NCBI RefSeq assembly: GCF_009389715.1
Contig: NC_052409.1
Span: forward strand, 846,001-910,000
Direction of reading: 5' to 3'
DNA: 64,000 nt
Source of the DNA: Phoenix dactylifera
Lineage: Eukaryota > Streptophyta > Magnoliopsida > Arecales > Arecaceae
The notes beneath the pieces were generated by a model. That model made no database searches. It saw nothing but the letters and a program-made list of their open reading frames with translations, and was not told the origin of the DNA. This document shows positions 51,258-63,059 of the stretch, in pieces. Both the position numbers and the translations under genes were made by a program. The stretch's first letter is position 1. Every line of letters begins with the position of its first letter.

Positions 51258-54200
51258 ATGGCATCTCTCCTCTCCTCCCCGTCTCTCCCCGCTCTCTCCC
51301 CCTCCCTTGCCCCCGTCTTTTACGGAATTCCCCGTAACGTTCCTTCCCTTCTCCCCTCCGAATCCCTCTGCACGAAGTCCTCGAGAATTCGAGCCCTCGT
51401 CGTCTCCTTCGCGCTCTCGGAGTCCGATTCCCCCAAATCCCTCGACGACGACGCTGCCGCCCTTCTCCCTCTCCTTCAAGACCTCGCGGTAAGCGCCATT
51501 CTCCCACCCCCCTCTCCCTCTCGTGGATTCCTTCTAGCCTTGGGTTAGGGTTAGAGCTTACGTCTCTGCGTGGGCCGCTGCGTCCAGGATTGCCTAAAGC
51601 TACCCCCGGATTACCTTGCAAGGCTCCCGGGGGATCTCCGGCTCGATGTAAGTGCCTTTCCCGCGATCTGGTTTTCGATTTGAGCTCCATTGGTTGGTTC
51701 GATTGTTGGTTTCTGATTTAGGGGTTTTTTCCTTCCTGCGCTCTTCTCGAGTGCTGGTGAAGCTAAATGATGCGGCATTTGATCTTTCGAACGGGCCCGT
51801 GCTGGATGAGGTCAGTAATTCTCCTCTTTAATTTTATGGTAAGAGGGTTTTAAGTTTTGTTCTATCTGGAATGTCGGAGGTTCTTGATGAGATAGTGTTT
51901 AAGACGATAATAAGGCCCGAATAAGCTGTTGTACTTGAGCAACACGAGAATGATTTGGGGATATCATAGATATTACGGTACTAGATCTCTGTTTCAGTGC
52001 GGTCAGGAGGTGGGGGAAATGCTCTTAAATCTTTCTCGAGCATGGGAACAGGCTGATACTTCTACTTCAAATAGCATCGCAAGACAGCTCCCGTCTTTAG
52101 AGAGTTCTTTGACTGACAATGTCAAACCAGGCAAGGATGAAATAGCTATTAAACCTTGATCAATAACTGCAATATGAACTCACTCTATTTTCCATCTCCT
52201 CCTTTTCATGGTGTAGCACTTGGCAAACGTTTGGTATCTGCTGGAAGAAGATTTGAGGCTATGGGAATGTACGGTCAAGGAGAGCCACAAAGGGTAATAT
52301 TCAGACTTGGATCTTATAGTGCATTTACTTTTTGAACCCAGTCATATACTAATGATGATTTAGGAACTTTTTTCGCCCCTCTTTGTCATTTAGACAATTA
52401 TTTGATATCACAGGGGAACTGCACTTAAGAAGTTGTAAGCAAAACCAAATCATATTGAGTAGATTTGCGTGGTAGTATTCGAATTATTGCAACAACCCTC
52501 ATATTTGTGTAGACCTACAGCTGTTACACTACTTTAATAATCATTAAAATTTCTCCATTTGAAATTTTGAATTTTTATGCCCCATTAAGATATTCAGCTA
52601 TTCTGTATTTTCTAAATTCCTTAAAATATCTGCATGGTTGATGCTTATTAGAAGTAGACCTATAAGGTTCGATAAAATTTGCAAGTCAAGTGAGACACTT
52701 CATTGTTCCTCCAGCCTGTCTCAGATGATGATGAGGCATATCATAGAATCAGTAATATATTTAGGGCAAATGCAAACAAGTCTTTTGTCAATATTCTGTA
52801 GCAGCGCTAAGCGACCTAGGTTGCTCTTTTATATAGATAATCCTTAATTAGCAGTTTAGCACAGATACTCAAATCATACTGCTAATTTCAGAGACTGACA
52901 ACAAAAAATATTCTGTTGTTCTGGCTGTTGATGATTGGATGATTTTATCTTCTTCATTGTCTAGAATGGCAACTTTTGCTTCATTCTGCCGGTTGGAGGG
53001 TGACTTGGGATGCCTGTGAATCCTTTATTCTTTAGTTGCATCAGGTTAAAGATCGTACTTGCGAATGCTAGCAAATCTTGTCTTAACAGGACATTATGTA
53101 TGTTATTGTTCTATGTTGCACTGATGATTGGATGACAAATTGTATCATGATTTTGCTTCTGCCATGGAATTTGTCAGAGCAAGCAAGCCATAGTCGGACC
53201 CAAGTCCTAAATCTAGGGATCAAAGTCTGATCCATTGGCAAGTATTCCAGGTTCACATTTACCCTAGTTTATCTGTATTGTCCACATCATTATCTTCTAG
53301 CTTGATGTCATCATCATTAACATCTTGAAGTAGACAGTAATCAGTCAGTAACATTGAAAGAAACTCGGCTCACCACCTAATGGCAGGTAATATGCTACTC
53401 CTTTTGACATGGAGCACATATCATCGAGGTCATTTTTGTCATGCAATGTCGCTAGCCTCCCTTTGTATCCGAAATCTTAGCATCTTTCTTTTTTTTGGAG
53501 AAAGCCCAGCTGAAAATTGGGGCGAGGTTGGGATCAAACCAAGGTCTCTTGTATCAGCACAAAAGACTACCAACTCAGCCAGTTGGGGTCTCCAAATCTT
53601 AACACTTTTAACTTCAATTCTTTAAAATTTTGATTTATTATTTTCTACTCATGAATCTACATTGTTGATGCCTGCTTTGTGTCAAGCTCCATTTAGCATA
53701 AGGTGGATCACTTACCACACCATCTCAAGGTTTTTGTTGGCTACGTTCTAAATCCAGCCAATCATTTACTCTTCCTTGTCATTGTATGTTATCTGAATGA
53801 AGGAAACCGCAGCAATCCTTTATTATCTTATTTCATATGATCCACTTAAAATGATCATGTCATACTGGGTTTATGATATCTACTGTTATTTGAGTACTTC
53901 AATTTTTCAGAATTTTGGAGTTCTGATACTCTTGGAAACTTGGACTGAACATGCTGCAGCATGACACTGTTAGACTCAATTGGGGTGCCTTGCTTACTTC
54001 ATAGATGTCAGTACCTAGCATGTCTTCTTGAATTGTTAAGCCATTGAATACACAATAGCAATTGATGGCATTTGAATTCTAAACTATCTTATTGCTAGTT
54101 AATACTAGCTTAAAGAATCAAGAATCCTCTAGTAAATTCACTGATTTCTTCATTTCTTAAATGCTATTGTGGCAAGAATGAAAGTTTACTTAAACAGAAA

Positions 54201-56291
54201 GTGTCCATGGCATGCCAACATACTATAGTTTCCAGCAAATCTTGAAATGTTTATTTTTTTAATTATGATATATTGCACTATATGGATGTGTCCCTTTGCT
54301 GGGTTTTAAAAGTTTGAACGGTCAGACTCTTGCAGGCACGTGGACACTGGGCATTGGTGCCATGTGTTTAGGTAACAGTCTTTATCTTATATACAAAATG
54401 CTTGTCCAGCCAATGTTGAAACTCACTGTATATCAGATGAATTTTTTTTTTTTTTTGCACTTTCTCTTACAGGTAGATGAGACCGTTTTTGGGAGTGCAG
54501 TGATAACAGTTTTTTTTTTTTTTTTCAAATGCCTTTTAGAACCACTAAAGTATAGCCGCTGCTTAGCAGCATAAGAAGACAAACAAAAGTAGACCTTTTA
54601 TTTACGTATCTATTAGTGCTATTTTGCTTCCATCATTACTGCAGTATTGTTTGGTGATAGTGATATGGATCCATTAGTTCTTTGAAGACATCATAATTTT
54701 AAATGGAGCCTTACAGATAAGGTTTGTCTAACCCCTAGACAAGGATGGCATGCATAAAACATATTGATGTATTTCTGAATAATAACTGACGTGGCTTTGA
54801 AACTGCTTTGTGGCCTTGGAAAATTATTTGCAGAGTATGATGGTTAGGAGTCAGGACTTGCTTAAAGAGTTGCACATCTGGTGAAGCTAATGACTATATG
54901 CTTGAAATTTTTCCTGTTTTAAAGTTTTTGGCTTTCCCCTGTGCAGAAGGCTCAGAAATAACTTGGTGGCTGATAGGTTTGTGGGGAAGACTAGGAGAGG
55001 AGAATCATGGGTGTGGCGGTTTCAGTAGTTGATGGCTATAAGCGCCAACCATGGGGTTAACTTGGCAAGTAGATTTTGGGTGAAATCGCCAGGTGAGAGT
55101 TGAGGAGTTGGGTGGTTATCTTCCAGCTCAGATACCTAGCAAAAAGGTTCAGAGAGCAGACCACGGAAATGCCTAAAAGTATACTCAAAAGCCCTACTTG
55201 AGTCACTATCTATACATGGTGAATTCAAAGAAGAGATAGTCGTTTGAACAAAACTGTTTAATCATCATTTATGCAAACTATTTGTGGCAGTTTGAACGGT
55301 GCTACAGCTAACGGTTCCATTCTTTATAGTGATGACATAGGTTATAGTTTCTCTGACTATCATGCATTTGAGTCATGACCTGTATGTTCAGATTAATTAC
55401 CTAGTAGAAATTATATTGATTAACCTTAATCCTCAGTGCCATCATGAGTATTACATATCAATTCTTGCAGATTGCCAAAGCTATGATCAAAACTGGGAAG
55501 CTGCTGTCTAGAGGTTCTGCTATAGAAACTGATGAGAGGCCTAAGAAGGAAAGCAGGATGCTGAAGGTAACAGATTCTATTGCATACTTCAACTATATTA
55601 TATGTTTTAATATTAAAACTGAGATCGAAGTTCCATCGTTATTTTGCAGTTTGGAGAATTACAAGTTGAGTTGACTCCAGGGAAAGCTTACATTGGTGCT
55701 GCTATTGGTTTTGTTTTTGGGTAAGTCCAGCTCTTCAGCATTTCAACTAGTATAGTGTATTTCTTAGTTTGGTAACTGTGGGATCGAGAACCACGAACAT
55801 CACTTATGGGTGACAAGAGAAAGTGTTCAAGGCCATTTCCTGGGTGGTGGTGGTTCTCCACGGACAGGCATCTGATCTTGATCAGGCAGCTATGAGTGAG
55901 ATTCCTGATTGTTTTACAGTGTGAAAATTTGAGTTGATCATCATCAATTTATCTGAAGAATGTGTTAATTATCTGTGGACTTTGAAATTAGATTACTCTC
56001 TTGGGAACTAAGTCAGGGCATCCAAAGCATTCCAGAAAGTTCATTGCAGTATGCAAATGATAATGCACTGCTCCTAGCAAAGGTGTCCACAAAATTACGC
56101 AGTTTTTTTTTCCCCACAGGAGAATTATAACTGCTGTTTAATTACTTTGGTGCATGTTTTGAATGCAGTCGCTAAGAGGAGCTCTTCTTGTACTCGGTTT
56201 CTCATCTGCAGTCTTATCTGTGGTTGCTTCGATGGCACTTGTGTTGTTAGGAAGACAACTGAGTTCCCAAAGCAAGACAAAGAAACCGTAA
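51258..56291 (+). CDS. Predicted plastid membrane protein of a conserved plant family, function unknown
   Basis: Nine exons (51258-51488, 51588-51647, 51763-51810, 51998-52130, 52217-52293, 55471-55566, 55650-55720, 55992-56082, 56169-56291) join in frame to give 309 residues. The first 50 or so residues are Ser/Pro/Leu-rich with basic positions, like a transit peptide. A central soluble part includes LPPDYLARLPGDLRLDLNDA and CGQEVGEMLLNLSRAWE. Two hydrophobic segments near the C-terminus (about 228-243, AYIGAAIGFVFGLLSW, and 273-297, GALLVLGFSSAVLSVVA) suggest a double-pass anchor. The pattern fits plant proteins described as chloroplast inner-membrane proteins, though I am unsure of the exact match. 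Intron 4 is GC-AG; intron 5 is 3.2 kb with a SINE. Exons 6-9 are duplicated at 62 kb. Confidence 0.85.
52131..52216 (+). other. GC-AG intron (intron 4)
   Basis: The exon ends CCAG and the intron starts GCAAGG, the classic minor GC donor with a strong match to AG|GCAAG. The acceptor is GTGTAG. Only this boundary keeps the reading frame into exon 5 (ALGKRLVSAG). Confidence 0.8.
53487..53593 (-). mobile_element. Short tRNA-derived SINE in intron 5, with 8-bp target duplication
   Basis: On the minus strand it begins ggagaccccaactggctgag, with an A-box-like TGGCTGAGTTGGTAG and a B-box-like GGTTTGATCCC. A body of about 40 bp and an A-run (aaaaaaaaag) follow. The direct repeat AAATCTTA lies at 53472-53479 and 53594-53601. 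It has the layout of Au-type plant SINEs. Confidence 0.75.
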
Positions 56292-56403
56292 ATAATCAGG
56301 TTTACAAATGTCAGCTTGCTATTTTAAAGCTACGGATGTATTTTGTTGAAGTGTAATTGAAATATTTCAAATTCCTCCATGCATATGTTAAAATTTGCGT
56401 GCT
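54295..56403 (+). repeat. Segmental duplication, copy A (partner 60822-62940)
   Basis: About 2.1 kb from intron 5 through the last exon and 3' flank match 60822-62940 in the same orientation at roughly 95% identity by eye. The copies are about 6.5 kb apart. Confidence 0.92.
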
Positions 56404-56865
56404 TATTGGCCAAAATGAGGGGTATGCAAACTGATACAATAAGATGGGGGGAATATGAATTGGCGGTCATCAAAGCAGGGCAGCAACATCCTGTCCTGCT
56501 GCAAGGGTCGCGCCTAAACCACAACCGCAGTTGAAAGCAACACGTCGGTCTTCAAAATGAATCAAAATAATCAGAATCCTAATAAGATTCATTGGTGGAT
56601 TAGATGCTTTTGGAGAGGCGTGCAGGCGGATTAGATGCTTCTGTCAACTCAAGACTTGAGGCAAACACGATTAATAATTTAATATAGACCATTAGGTATA
56701 ATTTGTATTATTAAGTAATATTTTTTTTGCATTCTATATTAGTTTATATTATTTTTATTATATAGAATCTGTACATAAAAAAATATTTTTTTTTCTCTTG
56801 ATGAACCAAGTGAAATTATAGAGTAGGTACATGAATAAATCTAAAATGTACTTATGATGGAATAG

Positions 56866-56867
<2 letters not shown>
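56404..56867. other. AT-rich intergenic stretch, nothing recognised
   Basis: No gene or repeat is supported. Confidence 0.4.

Positions 56868-56947
<80 letters not shown>
56868..56947. repeat. Long (TA)n microsatellite
   Basis: About 40 uninterrupted TA dinucleotides. It lies about 20 bp left of the inverted repeat arm. Long frames of alternating Tyr/Ile in this stretch are artefacts. Confidence 0.97.
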
Positions 56948-56949
<2 letters not shown>

Positions 56950-56964
56950 TCTTGATGACTCCAG

Positions 56965-57540
56965 CCAAATTGATGCTCGTTTTTGCAAAGTGTGGGTTCA
57001 ATTGAAACAACGGAGCAACATGCACGGACTTCCATCGAGAGGCAGCAGAGGAACCATGCGCATCGATTACACAATCCAAGGATGCCGGTAGGGAGCAACA
57101 ATGCAAACCAGCGACCCAAAAGTGGACGCCAAGAAGATAACAGTGATGTCTTCAACGGGGCGATGGGGGGGAAGTTTAGGACGGTACGTGATGGATGCCA
57201 GGGAAGAGGAGAAGAAGCCGAGAAAAGAGAAGGCAAACATGTCCATCGAGGTGAAGTTGGCGACGCTGGGCTTCGTCAAAGCTTGCCCATCTCCCATGGC
57301 GACGTAGGACGAGAAGAGTGTCACCACCACGCCTATAGCGAACATGGGCATGCCTTGGACCAAAGTGCGCAGAGCTGAGTGGTTGCTTGCCTCTCTACCA
57401 TATCCATCTCTATGTGGTCTCGTGCTGGAGAGTCGCGATTCCGCGCCTCAACAGCTTCTCATCTCAGACATGAGGTGAAGTTTTCGCCGTTGCACGGAGG
57501 CCGTCGTAAGTTATAGATAGGGAAGGGCAGAGAAGTGCAC
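56965..57540 (-). pseudogene. Broken antisense copy of the hydrophobic ORF family (inverted repeat arm A)
   Basis: The reverse complement matches 58283-58870 along its length, including the leader (cttccctatctataacttacg). The start codon at 57471-57469 is kept, but codon 8 is TGA (57450-57448), and a deletion near 57150 changes the frame (KLPPHRPVEDI for KLPSIASLFEDI). A 98-codon frame (57363-57067) survives in between. It is a pseudogene by itself. Its importance is as one arm of an inverted repeat. Confidence 0.85.
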
Positions 57541-58282
57541 GGAGACAGTCGCAATTTACGGAGGGCAAAGGAGTTTCATTGAGCGTAGGAACGAGCGGGG
57601 TATATAAAGGGAGGGATCCTTCTAAAATAAAATCAAGACTTTCTGGATAGGCATATAAAAAAAGCGGTCCCCCGTTGTTGCTTTCCGAAACGCGGATTCG
57701 ATCTGTTGGACCCCACTACATTCCTTCTTCTGTAAGGCGGCAGGCCGGCACCTTTGGAATCTGTCACGCGAAAAAACATATTATCATCGTTAAAATTTGT
57801 TTGACCAAAGATTACAAAAGTTTGGAAGGTTAATGGGCGGTGGATTGGATGGCGTCCTTTGTCGCCAACCATTAAGTGGACCATCTATAGGTGAGCGAGA
57901 CGGAGCTGCCTAATGGGCTCCCGAATGTATTGCTTTTTATTTTTTTTTATTGTATCTGTACACGTTGTATGATTCTTCTATTCCAGCAAAAAAGAAAAAG
58001 AATCCAAAGTTTTAACCTTTGGAATCTTTGGCTCCTGTCCATAACATAGAGGGGCTCCTGTCCATAACATGGAAGGGCTCTTGTCATGACATGGAGGGGC
58101 TGTTGTCCATGACATGGAAGGGCTGTTGTCCAACACATCGTGCCGCCTTTAAGGAAAGAGTGGGAGTGCAGTCGCGCGGCCTTTAGGAGGAAAGTAGTGG
58201 GGAATGCAGGAGTGCGAAAGGATTACATCTTTGCGAATGCTTTGTTTTTTGAAGCTGGGTACAGACCCTACAAAATCCCCTC
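57541..58282. other. Spacer of the inverted repeat, with a LINE 3' end
   Basis: A tatataaag motif lies at about 57602. At 57795-57985 the plus strand reads VDWMASFVANH and a LINE 3' tail (tattgtatctgtacacgttgtatgattc) with an A-run. A minisatellite follows at 58029-58140. Confidence 0.6.
58029..58140. repeat. Minisatellite, about five units of 22-24 bp
   Basis: Units of the form ggctcctgtccataacatgg (with at/aa/ag variation) follow head to tail. Confidence 0.9.
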
Positions 58283-59035
58283 CCCACCGGCGCTTCTCTG
58301 CCCTTCCCTATCTATAACTTACGACGGCCTCCGTGCAACGGCGAACACTTCTCGTCATGTCTGAGATGGGAAGCTGCCGGGGCGCGGAATCCCGACTCTC
58401 CTGCACCAGCCCACATAGAAATGGAGATGGTAGGGAGGCCAGCAACCACTCAGCTCTGCGCACTTTGGTCCAAGGCATGCCCATGTTCGCTCTAGGCGTG
58501 GTGGCGACACTCTTCTCGCCCCACGTCGCCATGGGAGATGGGCAAGCTTTGACGAAGCCCAGCGTCGCCAACTTCACCTCGATGGACATGTTCGCCTTCT
58601 CTTTGCTCGGCCTCTTCTCCTCTTCCCTGGCATCCATCACGTATCGTCCTAAACTTCCCTCCATCGCCTCGCTCTTTGAAGACATCACTGTTATCTTCGT
58701 GGCGTCCACTTTTGGGTCGCTGGTTTGCATCGTTGCTGCCGTCCGGCATCCTTGGATTGTGTACTCGGTGTGCACAGTTCCTTTGCTGCCTCTCGATCCA
58801 AGTCCATGCATGTTGCTGCTCCGTTGTTTCAATTGGATCCTCCGCAAAACCCAGCATCAATTTTCGCTCATGCTCACGCCTTTGTGACAGCCTATCATGG
58901 CTGCTTAACAAATCGGTTCTCCTCTGTATGGTTGTCGACGTTGCTGGTTCTGCTGCTACCAATGGTCTGCCACCGTCGCTGCTGCTGATGGTCTGTTAAA
59001 ATGTAAATCGAGACAAACAAAATAAATTATATATG
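58283..59035 (+). repeat. Inverted repeat arm B and 3' flank
   Basis: It pairs with arm A (56965-57540) around a 742-bp spacer. It also matches 40390-41045 directly, including the trailing sequence (gtaaatcgaga.aaacaaaataaattatat). Confidence 0.88.
58357..58887 (+). CDS. Unrecognised hydrophobic ORF, copy 2
   Basis: ATG at 58357 opens the same 176-codon frame as copy 1 at 40454. It has the same length, the same polar N-terminus and the same three to four hydrophobic segments. Differences are scattered substitutions such as VVATLFSPHVAMGD for VVLTLFSSHVAMRD and ITYRPKL for ITFHPKL, and no indel breaks the frame. The TATA-like motif of copy 1 is degraded here. A transcript through the arms would fold on itself. 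Coding potential is plausible but unproven, since the antisense frame is open too. Confidence 0.42.
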   Translation: MSEMGSCRGAESRLSCTSPHRNGDGREASNHSALRTLVQGMPMFALGVVATLFSPHVAMGDGQALTKPSVANFTSMDMFAFSLLGLFSSSLASITYRPKLPSIASLFEDITVIFVASTFGSLVCIVAAVRHPWIVYSVCTVPLLPLDPSPCMLLLRCFNWILRKTQHQFSLMLTPL

Positions 59036-59189
59036 TAAACGGATGGGCGAAGCTATTGTTACTGTTGACTAAAACTACGTCTTTGACCTGATTCCACTGT
59101 ACTATTTGGGGTCGATGATTACCTTGGTGTTCTTCTTTCTTTTTTTTTTTGTTTGCCACAAATTACCTTGGTGTTCTTCGGTGAATGGG
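59036..59189. other. Short unassigned stretch with a T-run
   Basis: A T-run at 59138-59150 and no other feature. Confidence 0.3.
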
Positions 59190-59745
59190 TTCTATTTGAG
59201 TAAACTGAGCTGGATGTGCTCTATATAAAATTTGGTTGGTCTTGTCCTGCTTCCAATCCAAAAACAGAGCTCGAGGACTTTGCAATTAATCGCCGTACAC
59301 ACGGGAGGATTAGTTCTACAAATATCAAGAACTCTCAACCTGCAAATAAATTTAATATAAATCTGATGATATGTAATTCATACATAGATAATAATAATTG
59401 TTAAAATAACTAAATCTTGAAAATAAAATATGTAATATATTCGTATAGATAATGGAGAGTCAAGATAATTCATGACATTTGCGATTTTAAAATGAACTTC
59501 GAGTACTCAGCTTATCCGCAGTTAATCCCCAAGTAAACTCATTTTTAAAAGATGCTATATTTTTTTAAAAAAATTTTGACAAAAATATGCAGCCAACGGT
59601 GATGGAAGGATATAACTCCTATCGACCCGCGGAGCGCTTAAGAAACTAAACAAACACAACAGTCTTTACTCATCATTCTGTGAAGGGCGGGCGGACCGAT
59701 CACACTCAAGTGGAATGGATGCATTAGCTCACCACTCACCTGGCA
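59190..59745 (+). repeat. Segmental duplication, partner 46490-47080
   Basis: See the entry at 46446. The two blocks keep order and orientation, and here no MULE sits beside them. Confidence 0.8.
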
Positions 59746-60821
59746 GTGTTAAGATTCTCTTCCCTATATTTCTCTGTTCCAACCTGAAATCGAGCCTCAT
59801 TTTTCTATTTTTGGGCCAAACCGAGACTTTCTTCTCGGTTTTGCCATCTCCGCCGGCCGCCACCTCCATCGCCAGCTCCACCGTACTAGTCGCCGGATCC
59901 CGGCACCCACCGCCAAACCCTCCCTCTCTCCTCTTCCCTCTCTTCCTCCTCTCTATTCTTCTTCTTCTTATTTCTTCTATTTTCTTCCCATTTTTTCCTA
60001 TTTGTAATTAATTTAAAAAATGGAGAAATCCTCTCTTTCTCTCTCTACTTGACTCGTGGACCAGATACATTGATGATCCGGATGGCCTGTGTCATTACTG
60101 GACCAAACCCAGACCCCTGGCTGAACCCAAGCTAAAATTCTCTCTCCTTTTTTTTGGTAGAAAAGCTAAGATTGTCTCTTCTTTCCCTCTCTCTCTATAG
60201 ACAGACTTAAGGATCCTAGTGTAAGCATTGCTTTTTTTTTTTGTTGTCGGAGTCCAAGTTGATCCAGTTTAGAGACCCTGAACTATCTCGGTACTCAGGT
60301 TGTAGATCGGCTCGTTACCTCGGCATTGTCAGATTTCTTTGGAATTAGATCATCATTGACCTTTATTGAGTCTCTTAAATCATGTCTGATTTTGATCAAT
60401 TCAATTCACCTTGTTCAGATTGGCCCATGTATTCGGGTACTGCCGCCTGATTGACATTGCCTTTGATCTATTCTGATTTGAGCATAAAGCCATATCCGTA
60501 ATATTAGTTTAATTTTGCCTGATTTCTATGTAGCATAAAGTTAATTATATTTTAATGACATTAAAGCAGGAGAACCTGGCCCGTCTAACTAGAGTGGGAT
60601 TTTGAAATGATAAGAGATAAGTAACCTAATGCTTCAAAGTATGTATTCTAAATTTTTGATAAAATATTAATTATTTGATTAAATACTGATTATGATATTC
60701 ATTTTATACTTAATTAAATGGGTCAAAATGTTGTTGTTATGATAGTAATTATTCTAAAATATATTATGTGTTATATTTTTAAATTTGAAAAATGTGACGG
60801 GTTGATTTTGTGCGCCGTTGC
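59746..60821. other. Intergenic; no confident gene
   Basis: A CT-rich block (59850-60000) contains a short Pro/Ser/Leu-rich frame that looks like leader sequence and not a protein. The rest (to 60821) is AT-rich with T-runs. Nothing else is recognised. Confidence 0.35.
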
Positions 60822-62940
60822 TGGGTTTAAAAAGTTTGAACGGTCAGACTATTGAAGGCACCTGGACACGGGGCATTGGTGCCTAGTGTTTAGGTAACAG
60901 TCTTTATCTTATATACAAAATGCGTGTCCATCCACTGTTGAAACTCACTGTGTATCAGATGATTTTATTTTTTTTGGCACTCTCTCTTACAGGTAGATGA
61001 GACCGTTTTTGGGAGTGCAGTGATAACAGTTTTCTTTTCTTTTTTCTTTTTTTTTTTTTTTCAAATGCTTTTTAGAACCACTAAAGTATAGCCGCTGCTT
61101 AGCAGCACAAGAAGACAAACGAATATAGACCTTTTATTTACGTATCTATTAGTGCTATTATGCTTCCATCATTACTGCAGTATTGTTTGGTGATAGTGAT
61201 ATGGATCCATTAGTTCGTTGAAGACATCATAATTTTAAATGGAGCATTACAGATAAGGTTTGTCCAGCCCTAGACAAGGATGGCATGAATAAATCATATT
61301 GATGTATTTCTGGATAATAACTGACGTGGCTTTGAAAGAGCTTGGTGGCCTTGGAAAATTATTTGCAGAGTATGATGGTTAGGAGTCAGGACTTGCTTAA
61401 AAGAGTTGCACATCTGGTGAAGCTAATGACTATATGCTTGAAACTTTTCCTGTTTTAAAGTTTTTGGCTTTCCCCTGTGCAGAAGGCTCAGAAATAACTT
61501 GGTGGCTGATAGGTTTGTGGAGAAGAGTAGAAGACTAGGAGAGGAGAATCATGGGTGTGGCGGTTTCAGCAGTTGATGGCTATAAGCGCCAACCATAGGG
61601 TTAACTTGGCAAGTTGATTTTGGGTGAAATCGCCAGGTGAGAGTTGAGGAGTTGGGTGGTTATCTTCCAGCTCAGATACCTAGCAAAAAGGTTCAGAGAG
61701 CAGACCACGGAAATGCCTAAAAGTACACTCAAAAGCCCCGCTTGAGTCACTATCTATGCATGGTGAATTCAAAGAAGAGAGAGTCGTTTGAACAAAACTG
61801 TTTAATCATCATTTATGCAAACTATTTGTGGCAGTTTGAACTGTGCTACAGCTAATGGTTCCATACTTTATGGTGATGACATAGGTTATAGTTTCTCTGA
61901 CTATCATGCATCTGAGTCATGACCTGTATGTTCAGCTTAATTACCTAGTAGAAATTATATTGATTAACCTTAATCCTCGGTGCCATCATGGGTATTACGT
62001 ATCAATTCTTGCAGATTGCCAAAGCTATGATCAAAACTGGGAAGCTGCTGTCTAGAGGTTCTGTTATAAAAACTGATGAGAGGCCTAAGAAGGAAAGCAG
62101 GATGCTGAAGGTAACAGATTCTATTGCACACTTCAACTATATTATATGTTTTAATATTAAAACTGAGATCGATGTTCCATCGTTATTTTGCAGTTTGGAG
62201 AATAACAAGTTGAGTGGACTCCAGGGAAAGCTTACATTGGTGCTGCTATTGGTTTTGATTTTGGGTAAGTGCAGCTCTTCAGCATTTCAACTAGTATAGT
62301 GTATTTCTTAGTTTGGTAATTAACTGTGGGATCGAGAACCACGAACATCACCTACGGGTGACAAAAGAAAGTGTTCAAGGCCATTTCCTGGGTGGTGGTG
62401 GTTCTCCATGGACAGGCATCCGCTCTTGATCAGGCAGCTATATATGAGTGAGATTCTTGATTGTTTTACAATGTGAAATTTGAGTTGATCATCATCAATT
62501 TATCTAAAGAATGTGTTAATTATCTGTGGACTTTGAGATTAGATTGCTCTCTTGGGAACTAAGTCAGGGCATCAAAGCATTCCGGAAAGTTCATTGCAGT
62601 ATGCTAATGATACTGCACTGCTCCTAGCGAAGGTGTCGACAAAATTACGCAGTTTTTTTTCCCACAGGAAAATTATAACTGCTGTTTAATTAATTTGGTT
62701 CATGTTTTGAATGCAGACACTAAGAGAAGCTCTTCTTGTACCGCAGTCTTTATCTGCTTTTGCTTCAACGGGACTTGTGCTGTTAGGAAGACAACTGAGT
62801 TCCGCAAGCAAGACAAAGAAACTGCAAATAATCAGGTTTACAAATGTCAGCCTGCTATTTTAAAGCTACAAATGTATTTTGTTGAAGTGTGGGATGAAAT
62901 TTTTCAAATTCCTCCCTGCATATGTGAAATTTGTGTGCTC
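60822..62940 (+). repeat. Segmental duplication, copy B (partner 54295-56403)
   Basis: Matches copy A through intron 5, exons 6-9 and the 3' flank. Small indels are scattered (for example extra T residues at 61035-61060). The left edge falls inside intron 5, so exons 1-5 were never included. Confidence 0.92.
62015..62840 (+). pseudogene. Decayed 3' half copy of the plastid membrane protein gene
   Basis: Exon equivalents are at 62015-62110, 62194-62264, about 62542-62631 and about 62717-62826. The second has a nonsense codon (TAA at 62203-62205 where the parent has TTA) and a Leu-to-Trp change. The third lacks one C of the parent's atccaaagc (here atcaaagc), shifting the frame. The last lacks about 12 bp in the membrane segment (ctt gtac..cgcagtc). 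Exons 1-5 and the promoter are missing. It is a clear non-processed pseudogene. Confidence 0.92.
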
Positions 62941-63059
62941 AATGCACATACCAATTGCTTAGCTTGTTATTTTAAAGCTGAAATATATGATTCATATGGT
63001 TCGGGTACGGATACATTCAAAAAAAATCAAAAAATAACAGATTCCGGAGCGCACTAGGC

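Noticed and set aside
56758-57236. Frames of repeated Tyr-Ile across the TA tract (60-130 codons)
   Set aside because: They are translations of a TA microsatellite and change frame with tract length; no protein signal lies outside it.
59715-60011. Pro/Leu/Ser-rich ORF of 98 codons
   Set aside because: CT-rich leader-like sequence with a low-complexity product; no family recognised and no intron signals.
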